Positions 1 to 6,697 of a stretch of DNA of 6,988 nucleotides are shown piece by piece (the stretch's first letter is position 1; each line of letters starts with the position of its first letter). The stretch is from an uncultured Clostridium sp. Lineage in GTDB: Bacteria; Bacillota; Clostridia; TANB77; CAG-508. The position numbers were made by a program, and so were the translations under genes. The notes beneath the pieces were generated by a model. The model worked only from the letters and a program-made list of their open reading frames with translations, was not told the DNA's origin and made no database searches. The DNA lies in NCBI GenBank assembly GCA_900556865.1, contig USQS01000047.1, forward strand, positions 1-6,988, in the 5' to 3' direction.

Positions 1-66
1 TGCAAGATATCAAGATATATTTGATGTGAAATTTTATTTATTATGTATATATCTTGATATCTTGCA
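1..66. repeat. Perfect 20-bp inverted repeat at the window edge
   Basis: Bases 1-20 are the exact reverse complement of bases 47-66, with a 26-base spacer (21-46). The first arm begins at base 1, so the repeat may extend beyond the window. Both arms lie inside the prepilin-like reading frame. It could be a real hairpin, or a fold-back artefact at a contig end. Confidence 0.9.
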
Positions 67-467
67 TAACTATGATCAGTTTTCCAATTTTGAACATCTT
101 GTCCATAATTTAATGTTAAATTATCTAATTTATTTATATCTAATACATAATAATTTTCATCATCATTTACATTAAAACTAATTTCATTTGCACCATTTGC
201 TTTTAAAAGATTTTCAAAATCTTTTCCTTCACTTGTATTTGTAATGTATGGAGTGTTTTCATCAACTAATGGTATGCTTCCATTTTTTAGGTAATATTCT
301 GAAACTTTACTATTTAATATTTCAATGTCATCATATAATTCATTTAATTTTTTGGTTCTTATTTGACTTTTAGAGCCATAAATCAACATTCCAGTAATTA
401 TTAGCAAAACAACAACCATTATAGTAAGCACAATTAATGTTACACCTTTGTTACTTTTTATTTTCAT
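1..467 (-). CDS. Prepilin-like (type IV pilin / type II secretion pseudopilin-like) membrane-anchored protein, 3' end missing
   Basis: I translated this frame by hand: 155 codons are open from an ATG at 467-465 to the window edge, with no stop. The N-terminus carries a short basic leader ending in KG (residues 1-8), then VTLIV and a hydrophobic stretch to about residue 31. This is the layout of class III prepilin signals cut after Gly8 by a prepilin peptidase, with the helix serving as membrane anchor and assembly spine. The usual Glu at mature position +5 is Val13 here. A polar, helix-prone stretch follows (about 33-58), then a globular region with NYYVLDINKLDNLTLNYG (about 115-132) and DIYIINKISHQIY. 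The start is supported by a GAAAGGAAA ribosome binding site at 475-483. The gene lies 36 bases after the Lon-like gene and is probably cotranscribed with it. Its last codons fall in a perfect inverted repeat and may not be genuine. Exact role (pilus, secretion or other surface protein) is unknown; no partner genes are visible. Confidence 0.72.
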   Translation of the reverse strand, partial: MKIKSNKGVTLIVLTIMVVVLLIITGMLIYGSKSQIRTKKLNELYDDIEILNSKVSEYYLKNGSIPLVDENTPYITNTSEGKDFENLLKANGANEISFNVNDDENYYVLDINKLDNLTLNYGQDVQNWKTDHSYARYQDIYIINKISHQIYLDIL

Positions 468-503
468 ATTGAACTTTCCTTTCTAAAAGTTGCTAATTTT
501 AAT

Positions 504-2903
504 TTAATTTTTATCCATCTTTTCACTAATTTGTGCATATTTCTTTAATTTTTCATAAACAAGGTAATTTATACTTCCTGCTGGAAATTTTCCAAATTTA
601 TCTTTTTTACCTGCTGGAACCCCTGTTAGAACTTCAATACCCTCATCAATTGTTGATATACTATAAATTGTAAATAGTCCATTTCTAACACTGTCTATAA
701 CTTCGTCCGATAACTGCAAGTTTTTAACATTTTGTGTAGGTATCATAACACCATGTGTTCCATCTAGACCTCTCATTTTGCAGATTTGGTAAAATCCTTC
801 TATTTTTTCATTAACACCACCAATTGGCTGAATTTGTCCCTTTTGGTTTACAGAACCTGTTACTGCAATAGATTGATTTATTGGTATTTCAGCCAAACTA
901 GAAAGTAACCCATAAAGTTCTGTGCTTGAGGCACTGTCTCCATCCACCCCATTATATAATTGTTCAAAACAAATACTTGCCGTTAAACTAAGTGGTATAT
1001 CTTGTGCAAACCTTTCTCCTAAAAATCCGTTTAAAATAAGCACACCTTTAGAATGTGTTGAACCTGACATTTCAACTTCTCTTTCTATATTTATTATTCC
1101 TCTTTTTCCTGTATAGGTATTTACTGTTATTTTTGATGGTTTTCCAAAAGAATAATTTCCTATTGTCAAAATGGTTAAACCATTTAGTTCCCCTACTTTT
1201 TGACCACTTGTATCTATAAGCAAATCATTATCTTTTATCATTCTTGTATAAATTGTATCATATTTTTTTATTCTTTCTTTTTGTTCATTTAATGCTTTTT
1301 CAATAAAGTTTTGTGTTACAATTTTTGATTTAGAAAGTCTTGCCCATGTTGAAGCTTCTCCTATTACTTCAAATAAATCATTAAATAGTGTTGATATTTT
1401 GGTTTGGTCTCCTGCCATTCTTGAAGCATATTCTACAACTCTTGCCATTGCATATTTATCTAAATGTAATAAATTTTCTTGAATGCAATAGTCATGAATA
1501 ATTCTTGCTAATCTATTAACATTTTCTTCATTAAATTCTGCTTCATCTTCCCATTCTACTTTTATTTTAAATAAATTTTTAAAGTCTGAATCCATTTCTA
1601 AAAGTGCTTGGTAAATAAGGCTATCCCCTATTAAAATCACTTTTAAATCTAATGGTATTGGCTCTGGTTTTAAAGATACCATTACCATTGCAGAGCGTTG
1701 TTCTGCAGCATTTTCAATTCCAATTTCTTTTATTCTTAATGCCTTTTTTAATGTGTCATAACATATTCCATTTGCAAGTAAATCTCTTGCTTGAAAAATA
1801 ATGTATCCACCATTTGCTTGTTGAAGTAGTCCTGATTTTATCATTGTGAAATCAGTTTTAAATGAGCCATAGTAATTTTCATATTCTAATTTTCCAAATA
1901 TGTTTTGGTATGAATAGTTTGAGTCCATTATTACTGGTGCACCATCTAAATTACTATTATCTACAAATAGATTTACTCTATAATTTAATGCGGGATTAAC
2001 TTTTTGCATTATTGGTTGATTCATATTTTGTTGTTGATTTTGTACATTTTCATCTTCTAAAAAGTCTGGTACATTTTTTAATACATCCTGTTTTACATCA
2101 TTTAAAAATTTATTTATTTTTTTATTTCTTTTATATTTATTTTTTAATAAATTAATATGAACATTAACTGTAAGCAATGCAACATTTGATTGCCATTCTG
2201 CTATTTTCTTGTCTGAATCTCTTTCAATTTGTTTTATTTTACCTATAACGTCCATAATTAGTTCTTGCACTACATTTGATTTTTCTTCAAATTCGTCTTT
2301 TATTTCTTGCTCTAATTTTTCAAATTCTTCTTCTTTTAGTGCCTTTCCATTTAATACTGGCATCATATAGATTCCATTTTGTGCCGATTTTACTTGGAAA
2401 CTATGTTTTAATGCTTCTTGCTCAAGTCTTTCCATTAGCTTTGTTCTTTTTTCTTCATATGATTGCCTAATAAATGATTTTTCTTTTTCAAAGTCGTCAT
2501 TATTAAAGGTGTTTTGAATATCTTTTCTTATTTCTTTAATAAAATGCTCCATGTCTTCTTTGAATTCTTTTCCATGTCCTGCAGGCAATGAAACTGCAAT
2601 TGGTGCATTTGGGTCAGCAAAATTATAAATATAACACCAATCTGATGGTACTTTTTTCTTTTTTGCAATTTTCTTTAAGTAATTTTTAGTATACATTGTT
2701 TTTCCAACGCCACTTGGACCTTCTAGATAAATGTTATATCCTTTAATATCAACATTCATTCCAAATTCTAAAGCTTTTATTCCTCTGTCCTGCCCTATTC
2801 CTGTTGTTATTGATTCTAAATTTTCTGTTGTTTCAAATTTAAAAATATCTGGTTTACAAGTCATTTTTAATTTTTTGTAATTTAGTTCGTTTTTATTTTT
2901 CAT
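504..2903 (-). CDS. Lon-family ATP-dependent protease (YcbZ/LonB-like, AAA_32 plus Lon_C type)
   Basis: This 799-residue protein is a predicted cytoplasmic ATP-driven serine protease that unfolds and degrades proteins. Walker A is GPSGVGKT at 62-69. A long charged, coiled-coil-prone insertion spans about 112-235. A Gln/Asn-rich linker lies near 287-300, and the Walker B-like strand GGYIIF is at 365-370. The Lon_C proteolytic domain covers about 565-762. Its catalytic Ser657 lies in DGDSAS and Lys700 in GGVNEKIEGF. Their spacing of 43 residues equals that of the Ser/Lys dyad of E. coli Lon (679/722), so the site looks intact. There is no N-terminal Lon substrate domain and no membrane segment, which fits the YcbZ-like branch rather than classic LonA or membrane-bound archaeal LonB. 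Length is normal for this branch. The ATG at 2903 is chosen because GGAGGAG lies just upstream (2909-2915). A promoter lies directly ahead, and the prepilin-like gene follows. Physiological substrates of this branch are poorly known. Confidence 0.93.
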   Translation of the reverse strand: MKNKNELNYKKLKMTCKPDIFKFETTENLESITTGIGQDRGIKALEFGMNVDIKGYNIYLEGPSGVGKTMYTKNYLKKIAKKKKVPSDWCYIYNFADPNAPIAVSLPAGHGKEFKEDMEHFIKEIRKDIQNTFNNDDFEKEKSFIRQSYEEKRTKLMERLEQEALKHSFQVKSAQNGIYMMPVLNGKALKEEEFEKLEQEIKDEFEEKSNVVQELIMDVIGKIKQIERDSDKKIAEWQSNVALLTVNVHINLLKNKYKRNKKINKFLNDVKQDVLKNVPDFLEDENVQNQQQNMNQPIMQKVNPALNYRVNLFVDNSNLDGAPVIMDSNYSYQNIFGKLEYENYYGSFKTDFTMIKSGLLQQANGGYIIFQARDLLANGICYDTLKKALRIKEIGIENAAEQRSAMVMVSLKPEPIPLDLKVILIGDSLIYQALLEMDSDFKNLFKIKVEWEDEAEFNEENVNRLARIIHDYCIQENLLHLDKYAMARVVEYASRMAGDQTKISTLFNDLFEVIGEASTWARLSKSKIVTQNFIEKALNEQKERIKKYDTIYTRMIKDNDLLIDTSGQKVGELNGLTILTIGNYSFGKPSKITVNTYTGKRGIINIEREVEMSGSTHSKGVLILNGFLGERFAQDIPLSLTASICFEQLYNGVDGDSASSTELYGLLSSLAEIPINQSIAVTGSVNQKGQIQPIGGVNEKIEGFYQICKMRGLDGTHGVMIPTQNVKNLQLSDEVIDSVRNGLFTIYSISTIDEGIEVLTGVPAGKKDKFGKFPAGSINYLVYEKLKKYAQISEKMDKN

Positions 2904-2935
2904 TGGTTCTCCTCCATTTAAAATTCTTCAATTGT

Positions 2936-2964
2936 ATTATATACAAATTGATATTTTTTATCAA
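2936..2964 (-). promoter_or_regulatory. Sigma-A-type promoter of the Lon-like gene with a palindrome over the -35 box
   Basis: On the minus strand TTGATA (2964-2959) and TATAAT (2941-2936) are separated by exactly 17 bases. This is 5/6 and 6/6 to consensus. It predicts a start about 25 bases before the ATG, with the GGAGGAG site in the leader. The -35 box is one arm of a perfect 7-bp inverted repeat, ATTGATA at 2947-2953 against TATCAAT at 2959-2965, with a 5-base centre. It could be an operator, but in such A+T-rich DNA it could also be chance. Confidence 0.75.
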
Positions 2965-2972
2965 TAGTTTTT

Positions 2973-3635
2973 TTAATTTTTTTTCAATTCATCTATAATA
3001 ACTTTATAATCTTTGGCTACAAGTATCGCTGTTCCCGAAACGAGAATATCTGCTCCTGCTTTTTTTACGTTTTCCATTGTTGCTAAATTTATTCCACCAT
3101 CTGCTTCTATTTGAGTTTCTAAATTATTGCTATTAATATATTTTTTTAAATTTTCTATTTTTTTTATTGTATCTGGAATAAGAGTTTGTCCGCCTTTTCC
3201 CGGCTCAACTGTCATTACTAAAACTATATGAATATATGGCAAAAATTTATAAATTTTTTCTATATTTGTTTCTGGCTTTATTGATATTCCAACTCTTGCA
3301 TTGTTTTGTTTTATGTAATTAATTAATTTAAAAACTTCTTCTTCACTTTCACAAGCTTCTAGATGAAATGTTATAATATTAGGCTCAATAGGCAAAAAAT
3401 CTTCTATTGTTTTTTTTACATCTTTTACCATTAAGTGAACATCCATAGGTAAATTAGATACTCTTTTTATATAATGTGATAATTCCATCATTTTGTTATA
3501 TGTTTTCTTTTCTACAAATTGTCCGTCCATTACATCTATATGAAAATAGTCTGTTTTTGCTTTTTCTAAATTTAATATTGTTTCTAATTCTTTTCCTTTT
3601 TGAATACTTAAAATTGAAGTTGATACTTCTAACAT
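2973..3635 (-). CDS. rpe: Ribulose-phosphate 3-epimerase family protein
   Basis: This 220-residue TIM-barrel protein is predicted to interconvert D-ribulose 5-phosphate and D-xylulose 5-phosphate in the pentose phosphate pathway, in the cytoplasm. Family hallmarks are present: SILS at 7-10, HIDVMDG at 32-38, DVHLMV at 65-70, PGKGGQ at 145-150, EADGG at 177-181 and VSGTAI at 199-204. The metal ligands and acid/base residues correspond to His32, Asp34, His67 and Asp179. Length is normal for Rpe. The sequence departs from the usual family pattern in two loops: MDGxFVPN is MDGQFVEK here, and the common PGFGGQ is PGKGGQ. Another phosphosugar specificity, such as that of the allulose-6-phosphate epimerase relatives, therefore cannot be excluded. 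The ATG at 3635 has AAGGAGGA right upstream (3642-3649). It follows prkC, as rpe does in many Firmicutes, but without rsgA between them. Confidence 0.88.
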   Translation of the reverse strand: MLEVSTSILSIQKGKELETILNLEKAKTDYFHIDVMDGQFVEKKTYNKMMELSHYIKRVSNLPMDVHLMVKDVKKTIEDFLPIEPNIITFHLEACESEEEVFKLINYIKQNNARVGISIKPETNIEKIYKFLPYIHIVLVMTVEPGKGGQTLIPDTIKKIENLKKYINSNNLETQIEADGGINLATMENVKKAGADILVSGTAILVAKDYKVIIDELKKN

Positions 3636-3653
3636 TTAAATTCCTCCTTCAAC

Positions 3654-3680
3654 AAAATCCTGATTTAAAATCAGGATTTT
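3654..3680. terminator. Hairpin between prkC and rpe, possible weak or bidirectional terminator
   Basis: Bases 3654-3664 (AAAATCCTGAT) pair with 3670-3680 (ATCAGGATTTT), an 11-bp stem with a 5-base loop. The A-tract before it and the T-tract after it are typical of short intrinsic terminators. On the minus strand the T-run is only four bases, so read-through into rpe is likely. On the plus strand it is followed by ATTTTC. The hairpin ends a few bases before the rpe ribosome binding site, so it might attenuate rpe or affect its translation. Confidence 0.5.
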
Positions 3681-3684
3681 ATTT

Positions 3685-3765
3685 TCAATTATCATTAATT
3701 ATTTTTTGCAAATTTTCTTTTAATGGATCTAAATCATTCAATATTATATCCCATATTATTTTCAA
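3685..3765 (-). CDS. Possible 26-residue small ORF between prkC and rpe (doubtful)
   Basis: In the 174 bases between prkC and rpe, a minus-strand frame runs open from 3834 to a TGA at 3687-3685 (49 codons). It has no ATG. The only usual start is a TTG at 3765, preceded by GAAGGAA, which gives 26 residues with NDLDPLKENLQKI, amphipathic-looking. Just upstream is a much better translation start: AAGGAGG at 3789-3795 and an ATG at 3779. That ATG frame reads only Met-Lys-Glu before a TAA (3770-3768). A one-base change between the ATG and that stop would join the two into a reading frame of about 30 codons. It may be a frameshifted or decayed small gene, a reinitiated peptide, or chance. I recognise no family. 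Confidence 0.25.
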   Translation of the reverse strand: MKIIWDIILNDLDPLKENLQKIINDN

Positions 3766-3767
3766 AT

Positions 3768-3795
3768 TTATTCCTTCATATTCTTTATCCTCCTT
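3768..3795 (-). promoter_or_regulatory. Strong ribosome binding site followed by a three-codon ORF
   Basis: AAGGAGG (3795-3789) stands 9 bases before ATG AAG GAA TAA (3779-3768), 15 bases past the prkC stop. A near-perfect site in front of a three-codon frame is unexpected and implies either a leader mini-ORF or the start of a gene lost by frameshift. Confidence 0.5.
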
Positions 3796-3809
3796 ATAGG
3801 ATAAATTAA

Positions 3810-5783
3810 TTATTCTATAGTAATACTTGTTGTATTATTTAAGTTTATGTCTTTTTTGCTTTTTAATACGTCATTTATATAGACTTTAACCGTTACGGTA
3901 CCTTTTCCAGAAATAGGTTGCATTAAGTTTGTAGTTGTTGGGTCAACTTTTTCTTTAAATACAGAATCTTCGCCTACCATAATTTTTAAATCCACATCTT
4001 TTACTTTTCTTTCTGTATTTGTTTCATTTTTATCTTGGCTATCTTCATATTCAACTTTTCCATCAAGTAAAGATTTTACATTTACTGTAAGAGTTGCATA
4101 TTTCATTTCTGTTAATTTATTTACTGTAATAGTAATTGAACTTCCTTGTTCAACTTCTTTTCCTGCATCTATACTTTGCTTTAATACAACACCATTATCT
4201 TTTGAACTATCTTCTTCATAAGCTACAGTAACTTTTACCCCTAAATCTTCTAATGCCTTTTTAGCTTCTTCTTCTGTTTTACCTATAACAGAAACAACAG
4301 ATGATTTTTTAACTCCTGTACTTACATGTATTACCACAGTATCTCCAGCATATACTTTTGAATCTTGCTCTGTTTCTTGGCTTATTACATAACCTGCCTC
4401 TATTTTTTTGCTTTCTTCTTCTACTATTTGATATTTTAATTTGGCTTTTTCTAATGCTTTTATTGCGTCATCTTCAGACATTCCTATAACTTTTGGAACT
4501 ATTGCCTCTTCTATACCTTTACTTACTACTACTTTTATGGTGCTTCCTTCTTTTATATTATAATTATCACTATATAATGGGTCTTGTGAAATAATATATC
4601 CTTCTGCATATTCACTATTATATTCTTCAGATGAAACCTCTAATTTCAATTTACTTTCATCTAATAATTTTGTAGCATCTTCTTTACTCATACCTACTAA
4701 ATTTGGCATTATAACTTCTGCTGGATTTGTTAATTTGAAAAATAGCATAGTTCCTCCTAAACTTAAAGCAAATAGTATTATAATTGCCAAAAATATTGAT
4801 AACCCTTTATGTTTTTGTACAAAAGCCTTTAATTTCCCTGGCTTTTTCTTTTTATTGTTTTCTATATTCTTTGCTTCTTCTTCTATTTCTTTTGTAGATA
4901 TTTTTCTAGTTTCCATATCTGGAACATATTCTAAATTATCTACAAAGTCTCCATCTGGATCTTTTAAAACTTGCTTTAAATCTTTTAGCATAAGTGTTAC
5001 ACTTTGATAACGTAAATTTGTATCTTTTCTCATTGCTTTTAAAATTATATCATTTGCAGCCTGTGGGATTTTTTCATTTAATTGTTTTGGTGCAATCGGC
5101 TCTTCTTGTATATGTTTTAAGGCTACTGAAACTGGAGTATCTGCATCAAAAGGAACTTTCCCTGTAAGCATTTCATACAATACAACTCCTAATGAATATA
5201 TATCAGATTTAGCATCTGTATAACCACCTCTAGCTTGCTCTGGAGAAAAATAATGAACAGAACCTATTGTGGTTCCAAAAGCTGTTATTGTAGAATTTGA
5301 TACTGCCTTTGCAATTCCAAAATCTGTAACTTTTGCCACACCATCTTCTGTAATTATTATGTTATGTGGTTTTACATCTCTATGTACTATATTATTTTTA
5401 TGTGCGACTTCTAATGCTGAAGCTATTTGAATAGCTATGTTTATTGACCATTTCCAAGGAAGTGGTCCATGTTCTTCTAATATTATTTCTTTTAGAGTTT
5501 TTCCTTGTATTAATTCCATTACTATATAATAAAGGTTTCCATCTTTTCCTACATCATAAACAGATACAATATTGGGATGTGTTATACTTGCTGCTGCTTG
5601 AGCTTCAACCTCAAATCTTTTTATAAATTCTTGGTCTGTTGTAAACTCATCTTTTAATATTTTTACTGCAACATATCTATTTAACACATGGCACTTTGCT
5701 TTATAAACAGTGGCCATTCCCCCATTTCCAATTTTCTCTATAATTTCATATCTGTTTCCTAACAATTTTCCCTCTAAATCCAT
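3810..5783 (-). CDS. prkC: PASTA-domain serine/threonine protein kinase PrkC (Stk type)
   Basis: This 657-residue single-pass membrane kinase phosphorylates Ser/Thr on cytoplasmic proteins and responds to muropeptides or lipid II outside the cell. The Hanks-type kinase domain covers about 11-275. It has the glycine loop IGNGGMATVY at 18-27, catalytic Lys41, Glu60, the HRDVKPHN catalytic loop at 134-141 (Asp136), DFG at 154-156 and SPEQ at 180-183. Activation-loop threonines lie at 165, 167, 171 and 172, the expected autophosphorylation region. A charged juxtamembrane linker (about 285-325) leads to a membrane helix near 329-349. Outside lie three PASTA repeats (about 356-421, 427-490, 494-556) and a beta-rich C-terminal domain (557-657), comparable to the Ig-like end of B. 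subtilis PrkC. All key kinase residues are present, so it should be active. The ATG at 5783 has AGAAAGGAAT at 5791-5800. It follows prpC by 105 bases, a larger gap than in many Firmicutes, where these genes nearly touch. Confidence 0.96.
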   Translation of the reverse strand: MDLEGKLLGNRYEIIEKIGNGGMATVYKAKCHVLNRYVAVKILKDEFTTDQEFIKRFEVEAQAAASITHPNIVSVYDVGKDGNLYYIVMELIQGKTLKEIILEEHGPLPWKWSINIAIQIASALEVAHKNNIVHRDVKPHNIIITEDGVAKVTDFGIAKAVSNSTITAFGTTIGSVHYFSPEQARGGYTDAKSDIYSLGVVLYEMLTGKVPFDADTPVSVALKHIQEEPIAPKQLNEKIPQAANDIILKAMRKDTNLRYQSVTLMLKDLKQVLKDPDGDFVDNLEYVPDMETRKISTKEIEEEAKNIENNKKKKPGKLKAFVQKHKGLSIFLAIIILFALSLGGTMLFFKLTNPAEVIMPNLVGMSKEDATKLLDESKLKLEVSSEEYNSEYAEGYIISQDPLYSDNYNIKEGSTIKVVVSKGIEEAIVPKVIGMSEDDAIKALEKAKLKYQIVEEESKKIEAGYVISQETEQDSKVYAGDTVVIHVSTGVKKSSVVSVIGKTEEEAKKALEDLGVKVTVAYEEDSSKDNGVVLKQSIDAGKEVEQGSSITITVNKLTEMKYATLTVNVKSLLDGKVEYEDSQDKNETNTERKVKDVDLKIMVGEDSVFKEKVDPTTTNLMQPISGKGTVTVKVYINDVLKSKKDINLNNTTSITIE

Positions 5784-5888
5784 TTTTTACATTCCTTTCT
5801 TTTGGAAGTTTTCTCATTGTTCACTTTAATTCACTAATATTTTCTTGTAAATTTAAAGTCTAATTTTTGTTAAAATATAACGATATTT

Positions 5889-6629
5889 TTATAAGTTTTT
5901 TATTGTTATAACTGTTATATTATCAAAACCGCCATTTTCATTTGCTAAATCAACTAACTCTTTTGGCGCCATTTCAAAGTTTTTATTTACCATATTAAAT
6001 ATTTCTTTTTCTGAAACCATATTTGTTAATCCATCTGAGCATATAACAATTGTGTCTTCTTTTTGAAATCCTCTAACCATTATATCTGGCTCAACAAAGG
6101 CATTACAGCCCAATGCTTTTACTAACATATTTTTTTTAGGATGATTTTTTGCTTGTTCTTTTGTTATTGTTCCTTCTTTTACTAATGTTTGTACATAGCT
6201 ATGGTCTTGTGTTAATTGCCTAATTAAACCTTTTCTAATTCTATATACTCTACTATCTCCAATATGTCCAATATATGCTTTATTATTATATATTAAGCAA
6301 ATCTCTAATGTAGTCCCCATTCCTTCAAAATTTTGTTTATTTTCTAAAGATTTTTCATATATAACCATATTTGCATATTCCATACTACTTCCGATAAGTT
6401 GTACAAGACTTTCTTTATCTTTTGGTGTATCTAAAAAATTATTTTCTATATAGCTTTTTGCACATTTTATTGCAAGCTTGCTAGCTATGTCACCTGCATT
6501 ACAACCACCCATTCCATCTGCTAAAATATATAAGTGTATATTGGCAAATTGATCTTCTGTAATATAGTAACTATCTTGATTAATTTCTCTAACCTTGCCT
6601 ATATCGGATTTAGCATATGCTTTAACCAT
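5889..6629 (-). CDS. prpC: PP2C-family Ser/Thr protein phosphatase PrpC (Stp)
   Basis: This 246-residue cytoplasmic, Mn/Mg-dependent phosphatase removes phosphate from PrkC and its targets. PPM motifs appear in order: SDIGKVREINQDS at 8-20 (Arg14, Asp19), LADGMGG at 36-42 (metal ligands Asp38 and Gly39), GMGTT at 103-107, GHIGDSR at 121-127, LTQDHS at 139-144, CSDGL at 197-201 (Asp199) and GGFDN at 233-237 (Asp236). It has no transmembrane segment, and length matches bacterial PrpC. I chose the ATG at 6629 over an in-frame ATG 33 bases upstream (6662). It has AGAGGTGA at 6634-6641, the conserved fold begins at once after it, and the upstream ATG would sit at the predicted transcription start. 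It lies directly before prkC in the usual kinase-phosphatase arrangement. Confidence 0.95.
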   Translation of the reverse strand: MVKAYAKSDIGKVREINQDSYYITEDQFANIHLYILADGMGGCNAGDIASKLAIKCAKSYIENNFLDTPKDKESLVQLIGSSMEYANMVIYEKSLENKQNFEGMGTTLEICLIYNNKAYIGHIGDSRVYRIRKGLIRQLTQDHSYVQTLVKEGTITKEQAKNHPKKNMLVKALGCNAFVEPDIMVRGFQKEDTIVICSDGLTNMVSEKEIFNMVNKNFEMAPKELVDLANENGGFDNITVITIKNL

Positions 6630-6668
6630 GGTTTCACCTCTTTTTTCTTTGCAAATTTTCACAGATTA

Positions 6669-6697
6669 TTTATATCACAAGTTATGTTTTTTTTCAA
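6669..6697 (-). promoter_or_regulatory. Extended -10 sigma-A-type promoter for prpC-prkC
   Basis: On the minus strand TTGAAA (6697-6692) and TATAAA (6674-6669) are spaced by 17 bases, and TGA directly precedes the -10 box, giving an extended TGn motif. Transcription would start near 6662, leaving a leader of about 33 bases with the AGAGGTGA site. A weaker candidate lies upstream: TTGACT at 6759-6754 with TAGAAT after only 15 bases. Confidence 0.7.

Noticed and set aside
472..491. AACTTT/AAAGTT inverted repeat around the ribosome binding site of the prepilin-like gene
   Set aside because: Only 6 bp and A+T-rich; it could mask the site, but there is nothing beyond chance to support it.
922..1116. 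Plus-strand open frame opposite the Lon_C domain
   Set aside because: It lies wholly antisense to a strongly conserved protease domain, has no convincing ribosome binding site, and resembles no protein.
3476..3799. Plus-strand open frame of 107 codons across the start of rpe and the gap
   Set aside because: Its Leu/Phe/Ile-rich product is what antisense reading of A-rich minus-strand genes yields; no ribosome binding site and most of it is opposite rpe.
5801..5888. Possible separate promoter for prkC (TTTACA-17-TAAAGT or TAGACT-17-TATTAG)
   Set aside because: The -10 boxes match only 4 of 6 and two competing weak pairs exist; in this base composition such matches are expected by chance.
5872..5889. 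AAAATAT-AACG-ATATTTT hairpin at the prpC stop codon
   Set aside because: The stem is only A-T pairs and has no T-tract after it on the minus strand, so it is too weak to call a terminator.
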